Shown: positions 1-7,724 of the stretch, in pieces | Numbering within the stretch: position 1 is the stretch's first letter | Layout of the letters: every line of letters begins with the position of its first letter | From: Polyangium mundeleinium | Lineage (GTDB): Bacteria; Myxococcota_A; Polyangia; Polyangiales; Polyangiaceae | Direction: 5' to 3' | Assembly (NCBI RefSeq): GCF_028369105.1 | Contig: NZ_JAQNDO010000001.1 | Location: 620,001-684,000, forward strand | Length of the DNA stretch: 64,000 nt | Position numbers and translations under genes: made by a program | The notes under the pieces: generated by a model | What the model was told of the DNA's origin: nothing | What the model saw: only the letters and a program-made list of their open reading frames with translations | Databases searched by the model: none

Positions 1-784
1 CGAGGAGGGTAGCCGCGCCCGTGAGCGCGGCGAACGCGAGGTTCGCGCCGGCGAGGAAGGCGATCGAGACGCCCAGGATCACGACGAGCGCGAGCGTCAG
101 CTCCCCGCGCGATCGGGCCGCGACGGGGGCGTCCGCGTCGATCGCCGCGGAGCTCGTCGGCCGCAGTTGCTTCCGGAAGAGCCAGTGCAGCGTTGCCGCC
201 GTCACCAGCAGCGCGAGGAAGCCGGCTGGCCCCCCGCGCAGGAGATAACTCCGGTACGACAACCCCGACAGGTGCGCGACCAGCATGTTTTGCGGGTTTC
301 CCGCGAGCGTCATCGCGCTGCCCGCATTCGCCCCCATTGCCAGCGCGAGCAGGTACGGCACGCGGGGAAGGCCCGCCCGCCGCGCCGTCGCGTCCACCAC
401 GGGCGCGAAGAGCACGCACACCGGATCGTTCACCAGCACGGCCGAGAGCAACCCCGAGGCGATCGTCGTGCCGTACAGCAGGCCCACCGGCGAGGGCTTC
501 CGCGCGAGCAAAAACGACGCGGCCATCTCGAAGAACCCGGCCTCCGCGAGCGCGGCCGCGAGCAGCATCATCCCGAGCAGCAGCCCGATCGTGTTCGGCT
601 CGACGGCGGCGAACGCGGCCTTCGCGTCGATGCCCCAGCGCGGCTCGATCGACGCGAGCACGACCATCGCGCACGCCCCGACGAGCGCGCCTGCGGGTCG
701 GCCGATCGGCAGGAGCGACAGGCGCCGAAAGGCGATCAGCACATAGGTCGCGACGAACACGGCGAGCGTGGGCAGGTGGCTCAT
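1..784 (-). CDS. SLC13/ArsB/CitMHS-type anion permease, 3' end outside window
   Basis: This reverse-strand frame is open from an ATG at 784-782 to the left edge, giving 261 codons without a stop, so the C-terminal part is missing. It translates as a strongly hydrophobic protein with many membrane spans. After the second span it has VNDPVCVLFAPVV, and later GANAGSAMTLAGNPQN. The N-D-P and G-N-P-Q-N signatures are typical of the ion-transporter superfamily that includes CitMHS, ArsB and SLC13 permeases. The likely role is inner-membrane export or uptake of an anion such as arsenite, citrate or another dicarboxylate; the substrate cannot be told. It is transcribed away from ribA. The 242 bp between them (785-1026) show no riboswitch or clear promoter to me. 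Family assignment is fairly firm, substrate unknown. Confidence 0.8.
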   Translation of the reverse strand, partial: MSHLPTLAVFVATYVLIAFRRLSLLPIGRPAGALVGACAMVVLASIEPRWGIDAKAAFAAVEPNTIGLLLGMMLLAAALAEAGFFEMAASFLLARKPSPVGLLYGTTIASGLLSAVLVNDPVCVLFAPVVDATARRAGLPRVPYLLALAMGANAGSAMTLAGNPQNMLVAHLSGLSYRSYLLRGGPAGFLALLVTAATLHWLFRKQLRPTSSAAIDADAPVAARSRGELTLALVVILGVSIAFLAGANLAFAALTGAATLL

Positions 785-1026
785 GGGGGGAACGGCTTCG
801 TGTCGGCGTCGGGAGCTTGCTCTGAATCGACGCGTGATGGCTCGGCAAAGCGGCAAGCAACCGAGCGGCGGGTTTGTCCTTCTGGACCCTTTGCGAGGGC
901 GTACGGGCGCCCCCGACCTTGTCACACGCGGGGCTGTACGCTACGTACGTTGCCCCCGGAGATCCCGAGGTCCTGGGAGGCCCTGGGGATGCTATATACG
1001 TCCACGCAAACGCACAGGAGAGCGAG

Positions 1027-1707
1027 ATGTACGTCCCCGACGTGGTGATCCGGCCTCGGCTCGAGATTCTAGCGAAGGCTCCCGTCCCCACGCAGACCGG
1101 TTTGTTCGAGATGATGGTGTTCCGGTATGGTGAGCAATCCGCCGAAAGCGGGCTCTCCCCGGACCATGTGGCGCTGGTGATGGGCGATGTGCGTGGGCGG
1201 TCGTCCGTCCTCGTCCGGGTGCACTCGGAGTGCCTGACGAGCGAGGTCTTCGGCTCCCTGAAATGCGATTGCCGTGGGCAGCTCGAAGCGGCGCAGGCCG
1301 AGATCGCGCGGCGGGGGCAGGGCGTCGTCGTGTACCTGCGCCAAGAGGGCCGGGGCATCGGCCTTTCGAACAAGATCCGCGCGTACGACCTGCAGGCGCG
1401 GGGGCACGACACCGTGGACGCGAACCGGATGCTCGGGCTCCCGGACGACGCGCGGGATTATGCGCCGGCCGCGGCGGTGCTGGAGCACCTCGGCGTCGCC
1501 TCGATCCAGCTCATGACGAACAACCCGCTCAAGGTGCAGGCGCTCCGGCAGCTCGGCACGCGGGTCGAGGCGCGCGAGCCATCGATTGTCGGGACGAACC
1601 CGTTCAGCCAGGGGTATCTGGAGGCGAAGCGGGTGCGGATGGGGCATTCGCTGCCGCCGGTGGACGCGGCCTTGATCGCCTCCGCCGAGAACATCGACGC
1701 CGAGTGA
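1027..1707 (+). CDS. ribA: GTP cyclohydrolase II
   Basis: A 226-aa enzyme that converts GTP to 2,5-diamino-6-(5-phosphoribosylamino)pyrimidinone, formate and pyrophosphate, the first step of riboflavin synthesis. The zinc ligands are visible as C69, C80 and C82, with the standard 11 and 2 residue spacing (HSECLTSEVFGSLKCDC). The nucleotide-binding stretch LRQEGRGIGL follows at 104-113, then DANRMLGL and MTNNPLK. The frame is open upstream to 874, but AGGAG at 1016-1020 lies six bases before the ATG at 1027, and family alignment begins soon after, so I use 1027. It is a monofunctional RibA with no RibB domain. Its stop is three bases from the stop of convergent glmU. No other rib genes and no FMN riboswitch are seen here. 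Confidence 0.96.
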   Translation: MYVPDVVIRPRLEILAKAPVPTQTGLFEMMVFRYGEQSAESGLSPDHVALVMGDVRGRSSVLVRVHSECLTSEVFGSLKCDCRGQLEAAQAEIARRGQGVVVYLRQEGRGIGLSNKIRAYDLQARGHDTVDANRMLGLPDDARDYAPAAAVLEHLGVASIQLMTNNPLKVQALRQLGTRVEAREPSIVGTNPFSQGYLEAKRVRMGHSLPPVDAALIASAENIDAE

Positions 1708-1710
1708 CGT

Positions 1711-3135
1711 TCAGCCGCCCGACGGCTTCTTCGCCGCGCCCGCCTTGAGACGCGCCTTGAGCCGCGACGCGTAGCCCTCCTTGTTCTCCTGCTTCACCCG
1801 CGAGATGGCGAGCGCGTCGTCCGGCACGTCGCGCGTGACCGTCGTGCCCGTCCCCACGTACGCGCCCACGCCGATCCGCACCGGCGCGATGATCTGCGAA
1901 TCGCTGCCGACGAACGCGCCCGCGCCGATCTCGGTGCGGTGCTTCTTGAACCCGTCGTAATTGCAGAAAATGGTCCCCGCGCCGATATTCGCGCCCTCGC
2001 CGATGTCGCCGTCGCCGAGATAAGCGAGGTGATTCGCCTTCGCCCCGCGGCGGACCACGGTCTTCTTCGTCTCCACGAAATTGCCGATGTGCGCCTCGGC
2101 CTCGACGCGGCTCTCGGGGCGCAGGTGCGAGAACGGCCCGATTTGCGCATTCTCGCCGATCGTCGAATCACTCGCGATCGAATAGGGTTTGACCAGGGCC
2201 GAGGGCGCGACCTCCACGTCCGTCAGCACCGAGCCCACGTCGATCCGCGCATTCGCCCCGATGCGGGTTTTCCCGCGGAGCACCACGTAATGCTCGATCA
2301 CCGCGTCCGGCTCGACGACCACGGTCGCGTCGATCCGCGCCGTCGCTCGCACCGTCGCGCCCGCGCGCCGGATCCGGTCCGCGATGCGCCCGTACAGAAT
2401 GTCCTCGGCCGCGGCGAGCTGCGCCCGGTCGTTCACGCCCACGAGCGCCGCCGCGCTCTCGGCCCGCACGGAGGCGACCCCGCCCGCCTTCGACGCGACG
2501 GCCACGATATCGGTCAGATACAGCTCGCCCTGCGCATTGTTCGGCAAGAGCCCCGCCACCGATTCTCGCAAAAACCCCGCGCGCGCCACGTACACGCCCG
2601 TGTTCACCTCGCGCACGCGCCGCTCTTCCTCGGTCGCGTCGCGCTGCTCCCGCACGGCGAAGATGTTTCCCTCGGCGTCACGCAGCACGCGCCCGTAGCC
2701 CGTCGGATCCTCGGTCATCGCCGTCAGCATCGCGAGCGGCGCGCCGCCCTCGATCGAGCCCGCGAGCCGCACGAGTTCGGCCGGGTCGAGCAGCGGCGTA
2801 TCCCCGCAGAGCACGAGCACGCGTTCGGCCGCGGGATCGAGCGCCGGCAGGGCCGACCGCACCGCGTCCCCGGTCCCGCGCTGGGCTTCCTGCACCGCCG
2901 TCCGCACGCGATCGCCGAACGCCTTGGTGAGGTGCGCGGCGAGCTCGTCCCGGCCATACCCCACGACGACCACGACGTCCCCGCACCCTGCGGCGAGCGC
3001 CGCTTCGATGGCGTAGTCGACCATCGGACGGCCGCAGAGCGTGTGAAGCACCTTGGGCTTCGCGCTCTTCATGCGGGTGCCTTGCCCGGCGGCGAGGACG
3101 ATGGCGGTGAGGGAAGGGGAGGCTTGGGTCGTCAT
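1711..3135 (-). CDS. glmU: Bifunctional UDP-N-acetylglucosamine pyrophosphorylase / glucosamine-1-phosphate N-acetyltransferase
   Basis: A 474-aa cytosolic enzyme making UDP-GlcNAc for peptidoglycan and LPS. The N-terminal uridylyltransferase domain (about 1-240) begins with LAAGQGTRMKSAKPKVLH at 14-31 and has GDTPLL at 111-116. The C-terminal half is a left-handed beta helix of hexapeptide repeats ending in the acetyltransferase region with NIGAGTIFCNYDG and GAGAFVGSD. The frame stays open upstream to 3348, but the ATG at 3135-3133 puts the nucleotide motif at the normal distance from the N-terminus. The extra 71 codons are Arg-rich and not family-like. Convergent with ribA. glmS is not adjacent. 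Confidence 0.96.
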   Translation of the reverse strand: MTTQASPSLTAIVLAAGQGTRMKSAKPKVLHTLCGRPMVDYAIEAALAAGCGDVVVVVGYGRDELAAHLTKAFGDRVRTAVQEAQRGTGDAVRSALPALDPAAERVLVLCGDTPLLDPAELVRLAGSIEGGAPLAMLTAMTEDPTGYGRVLRDAEGNIFAVREQRDATEEERRVREVNTGVYVARAGFLRESVAGLLPNNAQGELYLTDIVAVASKAGGVASVRAESAAALVGVNDRAQLAAAEDILYGRIADRIRRAGATVRATARIDATVVVEPDAVIEHYVVLRGKTRIGANARIDVGSVLTDVEVAPSALVKPYSIASDSTIGENAQIGPFSHLRPESRVEAEAHIGNFVETKKTVVRRGAKANHLAYLGDGDIGEGANIGAGTIFCNYDGFKKHRTEIGAGAFVGSDSQIIAPVRIGVGAYVGTGTTVTRDVPDDALAISRVKQENKEGYASRLKARLKAGAAKKPSGG

Positions 3136-3457
3136 CGGCGCCGAAACTAGCACGGCCGCCCGGGACCCCCCAGCGATCGGCGAAACGGCCCTCGGGACCC
3201 CCGCGGGACGGACGGGCCGGCGCCGCGGACGTATCGAGCGCCATCCCATTGTCGCCATTGAATGGGTGTTGAAATGGGAAAAGGCCGTTCTGTCTGCAAC
3301 CACGAATACGAGGTTGGTCTCACCGGGTGGTCTGTGGAGTGACCGCATTGCGTCGAAACCGTGCCGACGCGCAGTCTTTTTTCGGTGAATTGGACCTTTT
3401 TGATGATCTCTCCGTCAGGCGCAGTGTATGCACGAAGGGAAGGACGGAGGGAACCTC
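3136..3457. other. Divergent intergenic region between glmU and the 426-aa lipoprotein gene
   Basis: This 322-bp gap separates two outward-facing genes and should hold both promoters. It is less GC-rich towards the lipoprotein gene, with a T-run near 3376-3381. A 6-bp inverted repeat (CCCATT 3245-3250, AATGGG 3261-3266) sits near CCATTG repeats. I find no convincing -35/-10 pair, RNA motif or small gene. Confidence 0.5.
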
Positions 3458-4738
3458 ATGACCCGCTTCGCTCATGGATCGCTCGTGTCTCTCGTTCTCG
3501 TGTTCGCGTCGGCTTGCAGCAGCACCGAGGCCACGGCGCCCGCGGCGGTCAACGTCGAGGCCGAGGCAGTCGTCAACGCGGATCTCGGGGCGGAGGCGCT
3601 GGTCGAGGAGCACGACGAGGGGACGGTCGCCTGGCGCATCGACAACGACGGCCAGGTGAAGGCCGCGGTCAACGCCACGGCGACGGGGCGCGTCAAGGAG
3701 GACGTCAGCGGCTCGCTCGTCTACAAGGTCGAGGGCAGCGAGCCGCAGACGGTGCCGCTCGTGCTCGACGCGAAGACGGGCCTGCTCGTCGCGGCCGGAC
3801 CGAAGCTCGAAGCGGATCTGACCGAGGTCGAGTACACGGTAACGGTCTCGGGCAAACCCTGGACCGGCGTCATGCACGTGCCCGTGGGCGGCACGGCGGA
3901 GCTCGTGGCGGGCGCCAAGGTGACGGCCGAGGCGAAGCTGCCCGACGAGACCGTGGGGCCCCACGGCGGCACGATCCAGATCGTCGGCGCGGAGCGGCTG
4001 GAGATGGTCGCGGACGCGGACACGGGCGAGACGCGCGTGTACGTGCTCGACGTGGACCTCAAGCCCGTGCGGATCGAGTCGCGCAGGCTCCGGATGGGCT
4101 TCGTCGCCGAGAAGACCACGTTCGTGAATTTCGACCCCGAGCCCTCCGGCTTTTATTTCTCGGCGCGGCTCGGGGCTTCGGCGGCGGTGCTCAATCCGCT
4201 GCGGGTCACGGCGTCGCTCAGCGTCGGCACGGTCACGCACGCGGCGATCTGGGGGTATCGACCGGGCATTCGTGTCTACGCCCCGAGCGCCAGGGTCAAA
4301 ATCGCGGCCGCGCCGCGCATCCGCTTCAGCCTCCGAGGCGGCTTCGACAGCGGCGTCGACTGCTACGGCCGCGCCCACGTGAAGGTGCACCACAGGGGCG
4401 ACGACCACGACCACGACGACCACGATCACCACAGGAAGGGCAACAACGGTCGGCATTTCGGCCAGGACGGCACCTTCGCCCGCGACAGCGGCGGCTTCAA
4501 GTCGGACAACGCCGTGCACCCTGGCAGCAGCAGGGCGAAGGGCGGCGGCGACGACGATCGCGGCCACGATCACGTCAGCAGCGCGAAGAGCGGCGGCAGC
4601 TCGAAGCGCAGCAGCCATGACGATCGCGGCGGCGGGGACCGAAAGAGCGGCGGCGGAGACCGAAAGAGCGGGGGCGGGGACCGAAAGGGCGGGGGCGGCG
4701 ACGCGAAGGGCGGCGGTGGCAAGGGCGGCAAAAAATAA
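3458..4738 (+). CDS. Secreted lipoprotein with His/Asp-rich stretch and Gly/Lys/Arg repeat tail
   Basis: A 426-aa predicted lipoprotein of unknown function. The ATG at 3458 is preceded by GGAGGG at the right distance; an upstream in-frame ATG at 3428 has no such site. The signal peptide ends in the lipobox ASAC with Cys20. The middle (about 30-310) reads as beta-rich extracytoplasmic domain, with a segment YVLDVDLKPVRIESRRLRMGF that I cannot assign. About residues 318-335 is a run of alternating His and Asp (DDHDHDDHDHH) that could bind metal. The last 60 residues are low complexity, with GGGDRKS-type repeats visible in the DNA at about 4630-4735, and are highly basic. No homologue is recognised. 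The repeats, charge and lipid anchor suggest an envelope surface role, which is inference. Confidence 0.8.
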   Translation: MTRFAHGSLVSLVLVFASACSSTEATAPAAVNVEAEAVVNADLGAEALVEEHDEGTVAWRIDNDGQVKAAVNATATGRVKEDVSGSLVYKVEGSEPQTVPLVLDAKTGLLVAAGPKLEADLTEVEYTVTVSGKPWTGVMHVPVGGTAELVAGAKVTAEAKLPDETVGPHGGTIQIVGAERLEMVADADTGETRVYVLDVDLKPVRIESRRLRMGFVAEKTTFVNFDPEPSGFYFSARLGASAAVLNPLRVTASLSVGTVTHAAIWGYRPGIRVYAPSARVKIAAAPRIRFSLRGGFDSGVDCYGRAHVKVHHRGDDHDHDDHDHHRKGNNGRHFGQDGTFARDSGGFKSDNAVHPGSSRAKGGGDDDRGHDHVSSAKSGGSSKRSSHDDRGGGDRKSGGGDRKSGGGDRKGGGGDAKGGGGKGGKK

Positions 4739-4906
4739 CCGCCTCGCGAGACGAATGTAGGGTTTTCACCCTCCTTCTGTCAGCTTCTCGTCACGATTGC
4801 ACGAAATCCAACGACGCAGCGCAAGACGCGCATTGCGTCATGCTGGAAACGGCCTTTCCTCCTCTTGCCGGCTTTTCTGCGGTCGGGTAAAGATGGGCCT
4901 TCCCCC

Positions 4907-5731
4907 ATGAAGGCCAAGCTCGTTTCGCTCTGGAACTGGTTCGAGATTTTCGCCGTCGTGACGGTGTCGACCGGCGCCGTCGCGGTGGTGTTTGTCACGA
5001 CCGCACCCTTCGACCGCGTCCGCAAAATCACGGGCAGGTTCTTCCGCATTTGCGGCACGATGCTCGTCCGCTTGAATCCGCTCTGGAGCGTCAAGGTCTC
5101 CGGCTGGCAGAGGCCCAGGAACAGCGGGCCTTTTATTGTCGTCGCCAATCACCAGTCGATCGCCGACATCCCGGCGATCAGCTATTTGCCGTGGGAAATG
5201 AAATGGCTCTCGAAGGAGAGCAATTTCAAGGTCCCGGGCCTCGGCTGGATGATGAGCATGGCCGGCGACATCCCGCTCCGCCGCGGCGAGCGCGAGAGCG
5301 CGAAATCGGCGATGGAGCGCTGCAAATGGTACCTCGACCGCGGCATGAGCGTGATGATCTTCCCTGAAGGCACGCGCTCCTCGGACGGTGAGCTCAAGCC
5401 CTTCAAGGACGGCGCCTTCCGCCTCGCCCTCGAAACCGGCATCCCCATCCTGCCCATCGCCGTCGCCGGCACGCGCCACGCGATCCCCAAGAACTCGTGG
5501 GTCTTCGGCGTGAAATGCCAGGCCCGCATCGAGGTCCTGCCGCCCATCGACGTGAAAGGCATGACGCTGGACGACCTCGACACGCTCCGCGACCGCGTGC
5601 GCGGCGATATCTCGGCGGCCTTCGAACGCCTCGGCAAGTGGATGCCGACGCTGCCCTCCGAGGCGGACGGCGAAAGCGAGGCTCGCCAAGTCACGGCTCC
5701 GGCCGCGTTCGAAGCCTCGCCCCCCGCCTGA
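4907..5731 (+). CDS. plsC: 1-acyl-sn-glycerol-3-phosphate acyltransferase (PlsC family)
   Basis: A 274-aa membrane enzyme that acylates lysophosphatidic acid to phosphatidic acid in phospholipid synthesis. An N-terminal membrane segment (about 13-33) is followed by the acyltransferase block I NHQSIAD (81-87), whose His and Asp are the catalytic pair, and block III FPEGTR (152-157), which binds the phosphate. The frame is open from a TTG at 4865, but the ATG at 4907 gives a normal N-terminus; no strong ribosome site precedes either. The tail after about 245 is Ala/Glu-rich. It ends 3 bp before the stop of convergent holA. Paralogous lysophospholipid acyltransferases share the motifs, so the exact substrate is assumed. 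Confidence 0.9.
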   Translation: MKAKLVSLWNWFEIFAVVTVSTGAVAVVFVTTAPFDRVRKITGRFFRICGTMLVRLNPLWSVKVSGWQRPRNSGPFIVVANHQSIADIPAISYLPWEMKWLSKESNFKVPGLGWMMSMAGDIPLRRGERESAKSAMERCKWYLDRGMSVMIFPEGTRSSDGELKPFKDGAFRLALETGIPILPIAVAGTRHAIPKNSWVFGVKCQARIEVLPPIDVKGMTLDDLDTLRDRVRGDISAAFERLGKWMPTLPSEADGESEARQVTAPAAFEASPPA

Positions 5732-5734
5732 GCC

Positions 5735-6796
5735 TCACCGGCACATCGATATCAGCATCGTTTCGAGCACCGCCTGCGGAGAGCGTTTCGAGCCCTTGAG
5801 CGCTCGATCCGCCTCCGCGAGCAGGCGCACCCACGTGGGTAAGGTCCCCCGCGGCAGCGATTTCAACGTCTGCGCCGTCTCCTGCGCCTTGAACGGCGGA
5901 ATGCCCGCGCGCGCGGCCGCCTCGTTCACGTTCGACCCCGCCCGCAGCGCCGAATCCATCTTCACCATTTTCCGCACGTTCGAGGCCACGAGCCCGAGCA
6001 ACGGCAGCCCGCCGTCCTTCGAATCCACGACCTCCGCGAGCACCGCGAGCGCCTTGTCGAGCCGCCGTCGCGTGAGCGCGTCGACGAGGTCCCACACCGA
6101 GCCCGGGCGGACCTTCATCACCATCGTCACGACCGCGTCCTCCGTGATCGGCTTGCCCTCCCCGACGAACAAGCTCAGCCGCTCGATCGCGTCCGCCACG
6201 TAGCCGAGCTCCGGCCCGGCGATCTCCGCCAGGTGATCGGCCACGTCCGGCGCGATGTCGTGCCCCCGCTCCTTGGACATCTGCCGCACCACGGTCGGCA
6301 GCGCCTTGCGGCTCACGGGCTCGCAGTTGACGAGGAAGTCCTCCTTCTTCGCCGCCGTCACGATCTTGCGTTGCGCGTGGAGCTTCGACGCCGACAGCAC
6401 GAGCACCGTCGTCGAGGCCGGCGCCTTCGCGTACTCGGCGAGCGCGTCGAGGGGGCTCGCGTCTTTCGCCCCGCGCTTGCCCTCCGAGGCGCTCTTGCCG
6501 CCGCCCTCGTCGTCGTCGCTGTCGCCCTTCTTCTCCCAGCGCTCGAGGCCCCGCGCCAGGACGAACCTGCGCTTGGCCATCATCGGCACCATCTTCGAGG
6601 CCGAGAGGACCGCGTCCACGCTCGCCTCGCCGGCGGTGAACTTGTCCTCGTTGAAGCCCGCGATGCCGCCCCGCATCGTCGCCTCGCGGAGGGCGTGCAC
6701 CACCTTGTCGGCGAGGTACCGCTCCTCGCCGAGCACGAGGTAGACGGGCCGCAGGGTCCCTTTCGTGGCTTCCTGGATGGCTTGCTCGGGCGTCAC
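5735..6796 (-). CDS. holA: DNA polymerase III subunit delta
   Basis: A 353-aa clamp-loader delta subunit, which opens the beta sliding clamp. The N-terminus has the family pattern RPVYLVLGEERYLADKVV (about 16-33), followed by the FNEDKF region and the aligned M.AKRRFVLARGLE block. The C-terminal half is alpha-helical, with LVASNVRKMVKM. A charged, low-complexity linker near 108-122 (DSDDDEGGGKSASEGKRG) is unusual and may be a flexible loop. The ATG at 6796 is the first in frame. The gene is divergent from the DUF2071 gene, with only 54 bp between starts. The partner subunit dnaX lies in this window at about 54-55 kb. Confidence 0.93.
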   Translation of the reverse strand: MTPEQAIQEATKGTLRPVYLVLGEERYLADKVVHALREATMRGGIAGFNEDKFTAGEASVDAVLSASKMVPMMAKRRFVLARGLERWEKKGDSDDDEGGGKSASEGKRGAKDASPLDALAEYAKAPASTTVLVLSASKLHAQRKIVTAAKKEDFLVNCEPVSRKALPTVVRQMSKERGHDIAPDVADHLAEIAGPELGYVADAIERLSLFVGEGKPITEDAVVTMVMKVRPGSVWDLVDALTRRRLDKALAVLAEVVDSKDGGLPLLGLVASNVRKMVKMDSALRAGSNVNEAAARAGIPPFKAQETAQTLKSLPRGTLPTWVRLLAEADRALKGSKRSPQAVLETMLISMCR

Positions 6797-6850
6797 GGGT
6801 GTCCTCGTTCGTCCCTTCGGAGGGGCGCGTCAAGCGCGGGAAGAGGTACC

Positions 6851-7594
6851 ATGTCCCCCACCATGATCGACCGCCTCTCTCCGGCCGAACGTCCGCCGGG
6901 CCGGCCCGCCGGCTTCCAGCGGTGGCGAACCCTGCTCTTCCTGCACTGGGAGGTGCCGGCCGAGGCGATCGCGAGGCTCCTGCCCCCCGAGCTCTCGGTC
7001 GACACGTTCGAGGGAAAAGCGTGGGTCGGGGTCGTGCCGTTCACGATGCGGGACGTCGCGCCCCGCTGGTCTCCGTCCGTGCCGGGGATTTCGCACTTTC
7101 ACGAGCTGAACGTCCGGACGTATGTGCATCTCCGCGGCAAGGATCCGGGCGTCTGGTTCTTCAGCCTCGACGCGGCCGCGACGATTGCGGTGGCCGTCGC
7201 GCGCGCCGGCTGGCACTTGCCGTACCACCGCGCCTCGATGACGCTCGACATCGCGGGGAACACCGTCGATTACCGGAGCAAGCGCCTCTTCCCCGGACCC
7301 ACGCCGGCTGCATTCGAGGCGCGTTACCATGTCGGAGAATCGATCGGCTCCGCCAAACCCGGCACGCTCACGCATTTCTTCGCCGAGCGGTACATCCTTT
7401 ACGCCCGCACCCGCTCGGGTTTGTCGCTCGGGCGCGTCCACCACGTGCCGTATCCGCTCCACGAGGTGAAGGTCGAATCGTGGCGCGACGGAATGGTCGC
7501 GGCCGCGGGCTTGCCAGCGCCCGCAGGCGAGCCGCTCGCGCTCTACAGCCCCGGCGTCGACGTCGACGTCTACAAGCTCGTGCCGGTCGTTTGA
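6851..7594 (+). CDS. DUF2071 (YqjF-like) protein
   Basis: A 247-aa protein of the DUF2071/YqjF family. The family pattern is clear: FLHWEVPAEAIARLLPPELSVDTFEGKAWVG near 34-64, then FHELNVRTYV, GVWFFSLDA and a C-terminal YSPGVDVDVYKL. The frame runs far upstream, antisense to holA, but the ATG at 6851 is preceded by an AGAGG site and begins the alignable region. Biochemical function is not established; the fold resembles acetoacetate-decarboxylase-like barrels (family knowledge). Its stop is six bases before the palindromic repeat at 7601. No operon partner. Confidence 0.88.
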   Translation: MSPTMIDRLSPAERPPGRPAGFQRWRTLLFLHWEVPAEAIARLLPPELSVDTFEGKAWVGVVPFTMRDVAPRWSPSVPGISHFHELNVRTYVHLRGKDPGVWFFSLDAAATIAVAVARAGWHLPYHRASMTLDIAGNTVDYRSKRLFPGPTPAAFEARYHVGESIGSAKPGTLTHFFAERYILYARTRSGLSLGRVHHVPYPLHEVKVESWRDGMVAAAGLPAPAGEPLALYSPGVDVDVYKLVPVV

Positions 7595-7600
7595 ACCCCA

Positions 7601-7724
7601 AGCAGGCTGTTGATAAACTTGCTGCGCGCCCTGGATCGTCGGTCGTCGTCCTCGGAATACTCTCGTATTCCTGCGTCCTCCTCCCTGGCTCCAGGACGCT
7701 CGCGGCGTTTCTCAACAGCCTGCT
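7601..7724. repeat. 124-bp palindromic MITE-like repeat between convergent genes
   Basis: The ends are a perfect 13-bp inverted repeat, AGCAGGCTGTTGA (7601-7613) and its complement (7712-7724). Inside, the two halves remain partly complementary (AAAC/GTTT, CCTGGA/TCCAGG), and the centre is a perfect stem GGAATAC-TCTC-GTATTCC around 7656-7673. The whole unit can fold as one long imperfect hairpin. It fills nearly the full gap between two convergent genes and overlaps two bases of the kinase stop codon (7723-7725). No transposase is present. A non-autonomous mobile element or a dispersed palindrome acting as a bidirectional terminator are both possible. Confidence 0.8.

Noticed and set aside
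785-1026. FMN riboswitch before ribA
   Set aside because: No RFN element sequence blocks are visible, and only a normal ribosome site was found.
167-1048. 293-codon plus-strand frame over the first kilobase
   Set aside because: The minus strand codes for a clear permease with NDP and GNPQN motifs; the plus frame is Arg/His-rich noise.
7601-7724. Complete insertion sequence
   Set aside because: Only 124 bp and no transposase, so recorded as a palindromic repeat.
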